Source of the DNA: Streptomyces sp. NRRL S-37
Lineage (GTDB): Bacteria > Actinomycetota > Actinomycetes > Streptomycetales > Streptomycetaceae
DNA: 64,000 nt
NCBI RefSeq assembly: GCF_000721605.1
Contig: NZ_JOIZ01000005.1
Location: 620,001 to 684,000 of the forward strand
Direction: 5' to 3'
Made by a program: the position numbers and the translations under genes. Positions 1 to 8,753 of this stretch are shown here, one piece after another (position 1 is the stretch's first letter; the number at the start of each line of letters is the position of its first letter). The notes under the pieces were generated by a model. That model was not told the DNA's origin. It worked only from the letters and a program-made list of their open reading frames with translations, and ran no database searches.

Positions 1-260
1 CCGGGCTCGGGGCCCACCAACTCGTTCAAGCGCTCTCGTGTCGGATCCCGAGCCGCCAGCAGCTCCAGGATCTCGTCGAGCGTCTCGTCCCGAGTCGCAG
101 TGGCGTCCGCCCTCAGCCGGGTGAGCAACGCTCCGAACTCCGCCCGTATGTCCGGTTCGCGGGGCAGTAGTTCGGGGAGTTCCTCGGCAACACGCTCGAT
201 GGCGTGGACCAGACGAGCTTCCTCGGACGCAGTACCGTGGTCGAAGTCATCGAAGGACAC
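1..260 (-). CDS. 5' part of an unrecognised small acidic protein (runs off the left edge)
   Basis: Reading the minus strand from a GTG at 260 gives an open frame of at least 86 codons to the window edge. It begins VSFDDFDHGTASEEARLVHA and continues as a charged, helix-rich sequence with typical Streptomyces third-position GC. It is divergent from the TPR-CHAT gene, with only about 40 bp between the starts, so the two may share a control region. I do not recognise the family. Small helical proteins often accompany CHAT proteins in conflict loci, which would fit, but that is inference. An overlapping 71-codon frame that starts inside it has poor codon usage and is taken as a shadow. Confidence 0.5.
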   Translation of the reverse strand, partial: MSFDDFDHGTASEEARLVHAIERVAEELPELLPREPDIRAEFGALLTRLRADATATRDETLDEILELLAARDPTRERLNELVGPEP

Positions 261-300
261 GGTTCATTCTGGCGTGCGGGGCGGCGGAGACAAAGCGAAC

Positions 301-3300
301 ATGTCAAGTCGGAAGAGAAAAGCGGCACGCAGGGCTCGCTCGTCCGGCGACTTCATGAGCCGCGATGAGGCGACCGCTCTCCTGTATGCCCTGACCAGGG
401 CGTACGAGGCAACCTTCTTAAGGGGCGGCAGCGTTTCCGGGATGAGCGCGTGGTTCCGGGCTCACCCCCGGGCATTGACTCCCGCCTTCGCGGCGTTCCT
501 GAGATCACTCCTCGACACGCGCGGTGCGGGCGAGGAAGAGGACACAGAGTCGTACCCTGCCAGATTCACGCTTCGCGTGATCCACGTCTGCAGGGAGGCG
601 GGCGACAAGAGGGGGCTCGCCCGGCTCGCCAAGGCGTCGGCGGGCACAGCCGAGTTCGAAGCGCTCATCTCCCGGATACAGGAACGCCTCCAATCCCCTG
701 ATTCCCTGCACGAGGCGGCGCCGCTGTGTGAGCGACTTCTCGATCACCCCTTCCGGATGGTCGTGGAACCCAGAGGACACACGATTTTGCTCACCGAGAT
801 GAGCATGGCGTTGCGCAAAGTTCAGTTATTCGCGAGCCGATCCGTCCCGGGGCTGCCGGACCTTCGCATCCGCGTCGCGCTGGCGGCCCTGGATCCGCCC
901 CCGCAGGACAGGAGTCAGCACGCCGAACTGCTCGTGCTTCTCGGGCATGCCCACTCCGACCGCAGCGAGCACACCGGAGACGCCGACGACCTGCGGAGGG
1001 CGCTGAAGGTCTACGAGGAGGCGCGCGGCATCACCTCCGAGCACGATCCCGAGCGGGCGGACCGCATACACAACGTCGGGGCCGCGTACCGAGATCTCCA
1101 TGTCGTGGCCGAGGAGCGGGACGCGCTGGACCGGGCCATCGAGCTGTTCGAACAGGCGGTGGCGCTGAGAGGCAATCACACCCTCTACGTCAACAACCTC
1201 GCGGTCTCGTTGCGCGACCGGTTCCTCCGGGACGGAGAGCCAGCGGATCTCGAGCGGTCCATTGCCGCGTTCGAACACCTCGCAGCCACTGCCTCTGAGG
1301 CGGATGTCGATCTCCCCCGCGTCTTGACCGACTATTCCTCTGTCCTGCGGCAACGCTTCGACCTCACATCTACGCATGCCGATATCGACCGGGCCGTCGA
1401 GCTCGGCGAGCGCGCGATAGCACTCGAACCACGCGGACCGGTTCTCGTCCAGTGTCTGACGGAACTCGGCGAGGCGCTGGCCGTGCGCGCGACGGTCCGC
1501 GGCGACGAGGCCGAATTCCGACGGTCTGTCAGCCTGCTGGAGCAGGCGCGCGCGGTAGCGGAGCCGGGCTCGCGGCTCCTCAAGGTGGTTGTGGGTAAAC
1601 AGGCCATCGTGCACGGGCTCTGGGCCCTGCAGGGGCCCGGCGACGTCCGCGACGTGGTGCCCGTGCTGCGCACCGCGCTCACCGAGACAGCGGAGGGCAC
1701 AGCGGAGCACTGGCAGCTGACGCAGATGCTTCTCGCGTCGGAGTCGATGTACGCGCGACACAGCCGGGACCCGGAGGAGATGACGCGTGCCATCGCCCGG
1801 CTTGAGGCCTATGCCCCGGACGGGAACGAGGACTCGCTGAGTCAGGTCGACGTGACGGGTTTGCTGGCGGAGCTCTATGTAAGCCGCGGCATGGTGAACT
1901 CTTCGCTCGCCGACCTCGACAACGGCATCCTGCTGGGGAGGGAGGCGGCGGCCGAGACCGCGCTTGCCTGCGGTTTGGCTGAGCGGTTCGCTCTGACCCT
2001 GCAGGCAGACGACTTGGAGGGGGCGCTCGCCACGATCGCGTATTCCTCCGCTCTGTCCGAAGCCTCCTGGTATCACTGGCAACAGGTGGCCCAGCGGATC
2101 ACCGAGGTGGCGGGGCTGCATCCGGCGCTCGCCGACGGGCGGGAGATTGTGACGGTCGCGCTCGGCCTCGCGAGCCGACTCATGGGGTCGCCGGGGCCCG
2201 CGGCGCCGGCGTACGCCATTCTCACCAGCCAGCTTCTCGTACACCGGTACGGAACCAGTGGCGACCAGGAGGATCTGCGCCGTGCCACCGAGATTCTGGA
2301 GGCCCGGCTCGCGACCACGCCACCCGACGCGAGGATCTACGATCACCTGCTTGTCCTGACCGGCGCGCGGTGGCGCGAGCAGTACTCGCTCTCCGCCGAT
2401 ACAGCGGCGTTCAGGCGGGCGACCGAACGACTGGAACACGCCTTGAGCAGGTGCGGGCCAGGCAGTCCTCACTACCCGAACATCATAGGGACCCTGGGAA
2501 CTGTGCTGCGGGCTCACTACAACTTCACCGGCGATCTCGGTTATCTCGACAAGGCCATCGCCGCGTACGAGCAGGCGATCTCCGGCTGGGACAGCGAGGA
2601 CCATACGCCCTCGTGGGCGGTCGGGGTCAGCAACCTCGCCAACGCGCTGCGCGCCTCCTATGACGCCACGGGCGAAGGGGACCGGCTCAGTCGAGCGATC
2701 AGCCTGCACGAACAGGCAGTGGCGGCGTTGCCGCCCGGTCACCCCGACCTCCCCCAGCGTCTGATGAACCTGGCCAGTGCGCATATGACCCGGTTTTTCG
2801 GCTTGGACGAGCAGCGCGCCGACCTGGACCGCGCTCAGGCACTGCTGAGACGCGTACTCGACGACATTCCCGCCAACTCCCCGGTGCGCCCCGACACCCT
2901 CGCGGCTCTGAGCATCTCGGCAGCTGCGAAGTTCCAGGTCACCAACGAACTGGCAGACCTGGACGAGGCCGTCGAACTGGCCCGGAAGGCGTTACGTTCC
3001 TCCCGGACCGGGACGCTGCCGGAGAAACGCACGGCCCTCCAACTCGCCGAAGCACTGAGCAGGCGCCACACACACCAGGCAGACGCGGCAGCCGGGGCCG
3101 AGGCCACGGCCATCTTCCGAAGGCTCTGCACGACGACCGAGGTGACCGATCCCCGGGTGAGCCGCGTCGCGAGCGTGGAGTGGGCACACTGGGCCGCCGG
3201 GCGCGGGGCCTGGGAGGAGGCGGCCGAGGCGTCCCGTGCGGCAACCGAAGTGCTGAACGAACTCGTGCGTCTTCAGGTGAGCCGCGGGCTGCGCAATCGC

Positions 3301-4812
3301 GTGATCAGGCAGAACCGGGACTTCGGGGCGTTCGCCGCCTATGCCCTCACGCGGGCCGGAGACTATGAAGCCGCGGTCATGGCGGTGGAGACCGCTCGGG
3401 CCGTTTCCCTCAGCGAAGCCCTCCAGCTTGGTTCCGCGGACGTCAGATGGTTGAGCGAGCATGGTCAGCACGATCTGGCCGAACGCTTCAAGGCCGCGGC
3501 GGCTCGCTGGCTGGCCGCCGCGGGCGACGGGCTGGAGCGTGACCTGCTCGGCGGCACCCGCGTCGCGGACTTCCCCGACCACGACGCCGCTGTCAGGGCC
3601 GCCCGCACGGACCTCGAGAATCTTGTCGATGAGATCAGGACCACGACTGGACGGGCCGAGTTCCTCAAGCCGCCAACCTTCGCCGACGTGGCGGCCGGCG
3701 CGCCCGACCGGCTGGTGTATCTCGTCACGACCGAATACGGCGGAGCGGCTCTCATCGTCGACGAGGGCGACGTCCGGCCGCTGGACCTGCCCACGCTGAC
3801 GAGGGAGCAGGTCACACGCTGGCTGAGGGCGTTGATACAGGACGGAACGCTCAACTGGTGGGCCCGGCTTGAGAACGTCGCGCGAGAGCTGTGGGACGCG
3901 GTCCTCGGCCCTCTCACGGAGACATTGGGCCAGGGACCCGTGACGCTCATCCGGAGCGGCTATCTCGAACTGCTGCCGATGAACGCCGCATGGACCGCCG
4001 CGCCGGACAGGCCAGGGGGACGCCGCTACGTGATGGACGAGCTGCCGATCCGCACCGTCCCGAACGCCCTGGTTCTCGCCACCGCCGTTGCCCGCGCCAG
4101 GCGCGCCGGGCAGACCAGTGTGCTGGCCGTCCAGGATCCCCAGCCGGTGTCGGCCGCGCCGCTGAAGCAAGCGGCCGTCGAAATAGCCGGAGTTCGCTCC
4201 TACTTTTCCGACAGTGTCGTCCTGGCCGGAGAACAGGCGGTTCCGGAGGCGGTTCTTCCTCTCCTCAAGGACCACGACGTGGTTCATTTCGCCTGCCATG
4301 GCAGCGCAGACCTGCTCAACCCGCTCAGCAGTTCGCTGACCCTCGCCGGAGACGCACCTTTGGAGCTCAGGGACATCCTCAGGGTCCGGCTCGGCGAGGA
4401 GAACCCCGTCCGCCTGGTCGTCCTCTCGGCGTGCGAGACGGGTGTGATCGGTCTGGACGTCCCCAACGAGGTCGTCAGCCTGGCGAGCAGCCTGCTCGAA
4501 GCCGGAGTGGCGGGCGTGATCGCCTCCCAGTGGCAAGTCCCCGATCTCTCGACCGCTCTCCTCATGTTGCGCTTCTACGCCGAATGGAAGACCAACAGCC
4601 AAGCACCGGCCTCGGCGCTCCACGCGGCGCAGCGCTGGCTCCGTGACACCACCAACAAGGAGAAGGCCGACTACTTCGCGCCAGGCGCGCCCAACGGCCT
4701 GCCCCACGCGACGGCGCGCGGCCTGCGGCGCACCCTCATCCGACTCGAGCCGGGCCGCAAAGGCTTCGCCCATCCCGTGCACTGGGCGGGTTTCGTCTTC
4801 GTGGGGGCGTGA
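301..4812 (+). CDS. TPR-repeat protein with C-terminal CHAT (caspase-like) peptidase domain
   Basis: A 1503-aa protein from the ATG at 301; an ATG at 355 is an alternative, and neither has a strong ribosome site. Residues about 200-1020 are tetratricopeptide-like repeats, many of the form DLDRAI.L.E.A. The last 330 residues or so form a CHAT domain. The catalytic His lies in VVHFACHG (about residue 1333) and the Cys in LVVLSACETG (about 1378), followed by the usual ASSLLEAGVAGVIASQW segment. CHAT proteins are caspase-clan cysteine peptidases, often effectors in bacterial conflict or programmed death. The TPRs would bind the trigger or substrate. The codon and base composition is milder than in the downstream genes, which hints at an accessory gene. 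The substrate is unknown. Confidence 0.9.
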   Translation: MSSRKRKAARRARSSGDFMSRDEATALLYALTRAYEATFLRGGSVSGMSAWFRAHPRALTPAFAAFLRSLLDTRGAGEEEDTESYPARFTLRVIHVCREAGDKRGLARLAKASAGTAEFEALISRIQERLQSPDSLHEAAPLCERLLDHPFRMVVEPRGHTILLTEMSMALRKVQLFASRSVPGLPDLRIRVALAALDPPPQDRSQHAELLVLLGHAHSDRSEHTGDADDLRRALKVYEEARGITSEHDPERADRIHNVGAAYRDLHVVAEERDALDRAIELFEQAVALRGNHTLYVNNLAVSLRDRFLRDGEPADLERSIAAFEHLAATASEADVDLPRVLTDYSSVLRQRFDLTSTHADIDRAVELGERAIALEPRGPVLVQCLTELGEALAVRATVRGDEAEFRRSVSLLEQARAVAEPGSRLLKVVVGKQAIVHGLWALQGPGDVRDVVPVLRTALTETAEGTAEHWQLTQMLLASESMYARHSRDPEEMTRAIARLEAYAPDGNEDSLSQVDVTGLLAELYVSRGMVNSSLADLDNGILLGREAAAETALACGLAERFALTLQADDLEGALATIAYSSALSEASWYHWQQVAQRITEVAGLHPALADGREIVTVALGLASRLMGSPGPAAPAYAILTSQLLVHRYGTSGDQEDLRRATEILEARLATTPPDARIYDHLLVLTGARWREQYSLSADTAAFRRATERLEHALSRCGPGSPHYPNIIGTLGTVLRAHYNFTGDLGYLDKAIAAYEQAISGWDSEDHTPSWAVGVSNLANALRASYDATGEGDRLSRAISLHEQAVAALPPGHPDLPQRLMNLASAHMTRFFGLDEQRADLDRAQALLRRVLDDIPANSPVRPDTLAALSISAAAKFQVTNELADLDEAVELARKALRSSRTGTLPEKRTALQLAEALSRRHTHQADAAAGAEATAIFRRLCTTTEVTDPRVSRVASVEWAHWAAGRGAWEEAAEASRAATEVLNELVRLQVSRGLRNRVIRQNRDFGAFAAYALTRAGDYEAAVMAVETARAVSLSEALQLGSADVRWLSEHGQHDLAERFKAAAARWLAAAGDGLERDLLGGTRVADFPDHDAAVRAARTDLENLVDEIRTTTGRAEFLKPPTFADVAAGAPDRLVYLVTTEYGGAALIVDEGDVRPLDLPTLTREQVTRWLRALIQDGTLNWWARLENVARELWDAVLGPLTETLGQGPVTLIRSGYLELLPMNAAWTAAPDRPGGRRYVMDELPIRTVPNALVLATAVARARRAGQTSVLAVQDPQPVSAAPLKQAAVEIAGVRSYFSDSVVLAGEQAVPEAVLPLLKDHDVVHFACHGSADLLNPLSSSLTLAGDAPLELRDILRVRLGEENPVRLVVLSACETGVIGLDVPNEVVSLASSLLEAGVAGVIASQWQVPDLSTALLMLRFYAEWKTNSQAPASALHAAQRWLRDTTNKEKADYFAPGAPNGLPHATARGLRRTLIRLEPGRKGFAHPVHWAGFVFVGA

Positions 4813-5160
4813 ACTGCTTCTAGGGGGCGTATCGACGACTCCGGAGATCCTCTCGTCGCTGCCGCTGGCGCTCCCACAGGGAGCGGAGGACACTTGGGCA
4901 GGAGGCACATTGCTCTTCGACGCCGAAAGAGCCGATGATCATCTGGCTGTCGAAGCACGTAATGTTCGTGTGGAGGGCTGCCGCTGAGCCTCGCCTGCAC
5001 ATGGTGCTGCGACCGCATCGCCGTCAGAGCACAAAGCCGAGCATTTGTCGCCTTCACCGGCATCGCCTGTACCGTCATCTGCCACAGCAGACTCGCCACG
5101 TAAGACGGCCTTCGTGCCAGATCAGAGGCCCTCTCCCAGGCGAAGCCGCAGGTGGCGGCA
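4813..5160. other. Intergenic stretch, no gene seen
   Basis: This 348-bp stretch lies between the CHAT gene and rnpB. No frame in it has Streptomyces-like codon bias with a ribosome site. It is slightly less GC-rich than its surroundings. I see no tRNA or convincing terminator. Confidence 0.5.
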
Positions 5161-5566
5161 GACGAGTCGGGCTGTACGCCGGGTTCTGTTCCGGCGGGTC
5201 CTCGCGGGCCCGCCGGCGACGGCCATCCATCTAGGACCGGCGTTGCCGCCGGCCTCGTGCGGTCTACCCGCGAACTCGGGCGGGCAGCCCTCGAACGTCC
5301 GCGCAGAGACGCTTCCGAAGAGGCGTCTCCTCTTGACCTTGCTCCGGGTGGGGTTTACCTAGCCGCCTGAGTCACCTCAGGCGCTGGTGGTCTCTTACAC
5401 CACCGTTTCACCCTTACCGAGGACCGAGGTCCCCGGCGGTCTGTTTTCTGTGGCACTGTCCCGCGGGTCACCCCGGGTGGCCGTTAGCCACCACCCTGCC
5501 CTGTGGAGCCCGGACGTTCCTCGGGAAGTCCCGTGAGGGACTCCACGCGGCCGCCCGCCCGGCTCG
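5161..5566 (-). ncRNA. rnpB: RNase P RNA (catalytic subunit), bacterial type A
   Basis: The minus strand starts near 5566 with CGAGCCGGGCGGGCGGCCGC and shows the conserved GAGGAACGTCCGGGCTCC block (about 5508-5525). It also has the GGTGGCTAACGGCCACCCGG region, the GGTAAGGGTGAAACGGTG block (about 5400-5420) and the 3' block AGAACCCGGCGTACAGCCCG just before 5165. The length of about 406 nt and these blocks fit actinobacterial RNase P RNA. This ribozyme removes 5' leaders from pre-tRNAs with the RnpA protein. The ends are estimated from the pairing of GAGCCGGGC with its 3' partner. Confidence 0.97.
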
Positions 5567-5753
5567 TCTGCCGTGTGGCCCATGGTACCGGGCGCGGGCG
5601 GGGCCTCGGCGCGGCGGCCGTCGCCAGGACCGAACCGGCGAGGACGGGGGCATTCAGGGGTTCGTCCAGGAGGACCGCGCCGCCCGAGTCGCGCCCTGGT
5701 CCAGCGGGCCTCTTCCCGTACGTCCGTCACCGCGCACCCCCGCCCACAGGGGA

Positions 5754-6323
5754 TCAGAGGAAGTCGGCGGTGTCCAGGTCGAATTCGAAGGGGGCGGGGA
5801 GGGTGATCGGTTTGCCGAAGGGGCGGGTGCACCGCTCGCGGTACTCGTCCTTCTCCGGGTCGCCGAACAGCGTGACCGAGGAGGTTTCGCGGTCGACGAG
5901 GAGGTAGAGGGGGATGCCGCCGCGGGCGTAGCAGCGCGGCTCGGTCTCGCGGTCGGTCTCGGGTCTGGCATCGGTCACCTCCACCACCATGGCGACGCCC
6001 GCACAGGGCATCCAGGGGTCGGCTCCCCTGTAGAGCCGCAGGTCCCCGGGGGCGAGGGTGCCGTCCGGGATCACATGGTCCTGTGGGCAGCCGTGCGCGC
6101 TCTTCAGCTTCAGGCCCTTGTTCCCGGAGAAGACCATGGCGGTGCGGGAGCCGGTGTGGATCCGGCTCACGATCTGGCTGAGGCAGTGCTCGTGCGAACC
6201 GTCCGGCAGTGGTCTGAGGAGGAACTCCCCTTCGACGAGTTCCGCCCGGAACCCTTCCGGGGTGTTCAGACCGGTGAACCAGTCCAGGAGGAGGTTCTCG
6301 GAGATCGGGTCGTAGGGGATCAC
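5754..6323 (-). CDS. Uma2-family (DUF820) PD-(D/E)XK nuclease-like protein
   Basis: A 189-aa protein starting MIPYDPISENLLLDWF. The Uma2 fold signature is visible: an early RAELVEGEF strand, a DHVIPDGTLAPGDLRLYRG segment carrying the first acidic residue, and VAMVVEVTDARPETDRETEP (E and D on adjacent strands), followed by YARGGIPLYLLVDRE. Actinomycete genomes carry many paralogues, usually as single genes. The family is placed in the PD-(D/E)XK superfamily, but its substrates are not established. It has its own transcription unit, divergent from the MerR gene. Confidence 0.88.
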   Translation of the reverse strand: MIPYDPISENLLLDWFTGLNTPEGFRAELVEGEFLLRPLPDGSHEHCLSQIVSRIHTGSRTAMVFSGNKGLKLKSAHGCPQDHVIPDGTLAPGDLRLYRGADPWMPCAGVAMVVEVTDARPETDRETEPRCYARGGIPLYLLVDRETSSVTLFGDPEKDEYRERCTRPFGKPITLPAPFEFDLDTADFL

Positions 6324-6417
6324 GGTGCTGTGCCTCGCTTTCGGTCGCCGGTCGGACTGTCGCGGGGAGGGCTCGCTTCGGGGCGCGGACGGGGGATGTT
6401 CACCCGACGGGGTCGGC

Positions 6418-6448
6418 TTGACCCTGTCGCGGCGTCAACGTTTCTACT
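6418..6448 (+). promoter_or_regulatory. MerR-type operator/promoter
   Basis: TTGAC (6418-6422) and GTCAA (6434-6438) form an inverted repeat with an 11-bp centre. TTGACC as a -35 element would lie 19 bp from TCTACT (6443-6448), the over-long spacer typical of MerR-controlled promoters. The start codon follows at 6455, so the transcript would be nearly leaderless. The position implies autoregulation by the gene that follows. Confidence 0.6.
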
Positions 6449-6454
6449 GAGGTC

Positions 6455-7210
6455 ATGCGGATCGGAGAACTCGCCGCGGCCGTCGGTGTCACCACGCGGG
6501 CGGTGCGGCACTACCACCAGTCGGGGCTGCTGCCGGAACCGGAGCGGCTGGGGAACGGGTACCGGGACTACACCCTGCGGCACGCCGTCGTGCTGGCGCG
6601 GATCAGGCGGCTGACCGAGCTGGGCCTTGGGCTCGCCGAGGTGCGGGACGTGCTCGCGGACGAGGCGGGGAAGGACCTCGTCGAGGTGCTGACGGAGCTG
6701 GACGAGGACCTGGCGCGGCAGGAGGCCGCGATCCGGGAGCGGCGGGCGCGGCTGCGGACCCTGCTGGAGGACGGGGGCGGGCCGAGCGCCGAGGGGCCGG
6801 TCTCGCCGGAGCTGGCCGCGCTGTTCCGGGACACGGCACACCTGGCCGACTCCCCCATGGCCGTCAAGGACCGCGAGATGCTCGCGCTCCTCGAGACCGC
6901 GGCGCCGCCGGAGGAGCGGGAGCGGCTGACGGGGCTGCTCGGCGGGGTGGTGAGCGCGCCGGGCGGGGCGGAGCGGGCGCGTGCCCTGTACGGGATGCTC
7001 GACGCGCTCGCCGACGCCGAGCCGGACGATCCGCGGGTGGAGGAGGCGGCCCGGGCGCTCGCCGCGACCGTGCCGGACGGGCTGGTCCCGGAGGGGACCG
7101 GCCTCGGTGAGGCCGACGGCTTCCTGCGGGCCCTGTACGCCGACTTCCCGCCGGCCCAGGCGGAGGTGTTCCGCCGCATGCTGCGCATCGTCACGGAGGA
7201 GCGGTCATGA
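6455..7210 (+). CDS. MerR-family transcriptional regulator
   Basis: A 251-aa protein. The N-terminal winged helix is classic MerR: MRIGELAAAVGVTTRAVRHY, then HQSGLLPEPERLGNGYRDYT. A dimerisation coiled coil follows (about residues 80-115, RQEAAIRERRARLRTLLE). The C-terminal 130 residues are an effector domain without recognisable cysteines, so an organic ligand is more likely than a metal. The start has GAGG just upstream and a MerR-type dyad promoter before it. The stop overlaps the next start (ATGA), so the membrane protein that follows is probably co-expressed and may be its target. Confidence 0.93.
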   Translation: MRIGELAAAVGVTTRAVRHYHQSGLLPEPERLGNGYRDYTLRHAVVLARIRRLTELGLGLAEVRDVLADEAGKDLVEVLTELDEDLARQEAAIRERRARLRTLLEDGGGPSAEGPVSPELAALFRDTAHLADSPMAVKDREMLALLETAAPPEERERLTGLLGGVVSAPGGAERARALYGMLDALADAEPDDPRVEEAARALAATVPDGLVPEGTGLGEADGFLRALYADFPPAQAEVFRRMLRIVTEERS

Positions 7211-7803
7211 GAGGTGTACGGGTGGCGGGGGCGCTGGTCCGGCACGAGCTGCGGCTGATGCTGAGCCTCTGGCTGTGGGTGGCCCGGCGCAGGCACGGGG
7301 TCGGCGGCGGGACGGCGTTCGGGTACGCGCGCGGGCAGGCGGCCCTGATGTACGGGTTCGCGTTCGTGTGCGCGGTCGAGACGGTGGCGATGTCCGTGCT
7401 GCTGGACGGCTGGCCGGCGGTGCACGCGGTGGTGCTCTTCCTGGACGTGTACACCGTCGTCTTCGTCGTCGCGCTGCACGCCGCGTCCGTCGTACGGCCT
7501 CATGTGGTGGACGGCGGTGTGCTGCGGGTACGCCGGGCCGTCCACGTCGACCTGCGCATCCCCCTCGGACGGATCGCCTCGGTCCGGCGGGAGCTGCGGA
7601 TGACGCACGAGGCGGCGGAGGGGGAACTCGATCTCGCCGTCGGATCGCAGACGACCGTCACCGTCGAGCTCGCCGAGCCGGTCACCCACGTCACCTTCCT
7701 CGGGCGTCCCCGCGAGATCCGTGTGGTCCGCTTCCACGCGGACGACGCCGACGGGCTCGTACGCCTCGTCCGCGCGCTCGCCGCGCCCGCTCCCCTCGGC
7801 TGA
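7207..7803 (+). CDS. Membrane protein of unknown function coupled to MerR regulator
   Basis: A 198-aa protein overlapping the upstream stop by 4 bp. Two hydrophobic spans are visible, roughly residues 40-67 and 72-97. The C-terminal half is a soluble beta-rich segment (GRIASVRRELRMTHEA, then VTVELAEPVTHVTFLGRPREI), which looks like a bacterial PH-like/DUF domain. I do not recognise a named family. The translational coupling suggests it works with, or under, the MerR protein, perhaps as a membrane stress component. Confidence 0.75.
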   Translation: MRGVRVAGALVRHELRLMLSLWLWVARRRHGVGGGTAFGYARGQAALMYGFAFVCAVETVAMSVLLDGWPAVHAVVLFLDVYTVVFVVALHAASVVRPHVVDGGVLRVRRAVHVDLRIPLGRIASVRRELRMTHEAAEGELDLAVGSQTTVTVELAEPVTHVTFLGRPREIRVVRFHADDADGLVRLVRALAAPAPLG

Positions 7804-7905
7804 CGGCGTCCCGCCGGGCATGGAGCGGGCCGAGGGCGAGGAGCCGGACCGGGCCCGGCCGGCACACGCCGTACGCTGACGTCGAGCTCGATCGAAGGAG
7901 TACGC

Positions 7906-8688
7906 GTGCTTGTCCTGCTGCCGCCGTCCGAGGGAAAGGCCGCTTCCGGCCGCGGTGCCCCGCTGAAGCCCGAGTCGCTGTCGCTGCCGGGGCTGGCCGC
8001 CGCGCGGGAGGCCGTCCTCGCCGAACTGGTGGACCTGTGCGCCGGCGACGAGGACAAGGCGCGTGAGGTGCTCGGGCTGAGCGAGGGGCTGCGGGGCGAG
8101 GTCGCGAAGAACGCGGAGCTGCGGACAGCCGGGGCGCGGCCCGCCGGGGAGATCTACACCGGGGTGCTGTACGACGCCCTGGACCTGGCGTCCCTGGACG
8201 CGGCGGCGAAGCGGCGGGCGGCGGCGTCCCTGCTGGTGTTCTCCGGGCTGTGGGGCGCGGTGCGGGTCACCGACCGGATTCCCTCCTACCGGCTCTCGAT
8301 GGGTGTGAAGCTGCCCGGCCTCGGCGCGCTGGGCGGGCACTGGCGTGCGCCGATGGCCGATGTGCTGCCCGAGGCGGCCGGGGACGGGCTGGTGCTGGAC
8401 CTGCGGTCGGCGGCGTACGCGGCGGCCTGGAGGCCGAAGGGCGAGGTGGCGGCGCGGACGGCGACCGTACGGGTGCTGCACGCGCCGACCCGGAAGGTGG
8501 TCAGCCACTTCAACAAGGCGACCAAGGGGCGGATCGTACGGAGCCTGCTGACCGCCGGGGCCGCGCCGGAGAACCCCGGCGGGCTGGTGGAGGCGCTGCG
8601 GGACCTCGGGTACGAGGTGGAGGCGACGGCACCGGCCAGGGCGGGGGCGCCGTGGGCGCTGGACGTACTGGTGGACGAGGTGCACTGA
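7906..8688 (+). CDS. yaaA: YaaA-family peroxide stress protein
   Basis: A 260-aa protein from a GTG start preceded by GAAGGAG. It opens with MLVLLPPSEGKAASGRGAPL, the signature start of the YaaA/DUF328 family. Later family hallmarks are GEIYTGVLYDALD, LLVFSGLWGAVRVTDRIPSYRLSMGV (kept here as separate motifs) and VVSHFNKATKGRIVRSL. In E. coli YaaA is induced by peroxide through OxyR and limits free iron; in vitro members bind DNA. It is a single gene here with no visible OxyR box. Confidence 0.9.
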   Translation: MLVLLPPSEGKAASGRGAPLKPESLSLPGLAAAREAVLAELVDLCAGDEDKAREVLGLSEGLRGEVAKNAELRTAGARPAGEIYTGVLYDALDLASLDAAAKRRAAASLLVFSGLWGAVRVTDRIPSYRLSMGVKLPGLGALGGHWRAPMADVLPEAAGDGLVLDLRSAAYAAAWRPKGEVAARTATVRVLHAPTRKVVSHFNKATKGRIVRSLLTAGAAPENPGGLVEALRDLGYEVEATAPARAGAPWALDVLVDEVH

Positions 8689-8694
8689 CCCGCT

Positions 8695-8731
8695 CATTGC
8701 ACCCCCTGCAATGGGCTTTGCGCAGTGCGCA
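8695..8731 (+). promoter_or_regulatory. Candidate operator upstream of KDPG aldolase gene
   Basis: CATTGCA-CCCCC-TGCAATG (8695-8713) is a perfect dyad with 7-bp arms. Six bases further on lie two TGCGCA hexamers one base apart (8719-8731). The pair sits 23-60 bp before the start of the aldolase gene, where a sugar-acid repressor would bind. The cognate regulator is not in this window. Confidence 0.45.
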
Positions 8732-8753
8732 TCAGCGGGGGCAGGATGACGTC

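Noticed and set aside
826..2784. 652-codon open frame on the minus strand inside the CHAT gene
   Set aside because: It is the antisense shadow of the TPR region. Its sequence is Arg/Gly/Val-rich and lacks any domain, and the plus-strand frame has the TPR and CHAT signatures.
5161..5566. Protein-coding ORFs over rnpB (several of 60-145 codons on both strands)
   Set aside because: The conserved RNase P blocks explain the sequence; the frames have no homology or ribosome sites.
6568..8697. 709-codon minus-strand open frame
   Set aside because: Antisense of the MerR, membrane and YaaA genes. Low-complexity Arg/Pro/His composition, no start signal.
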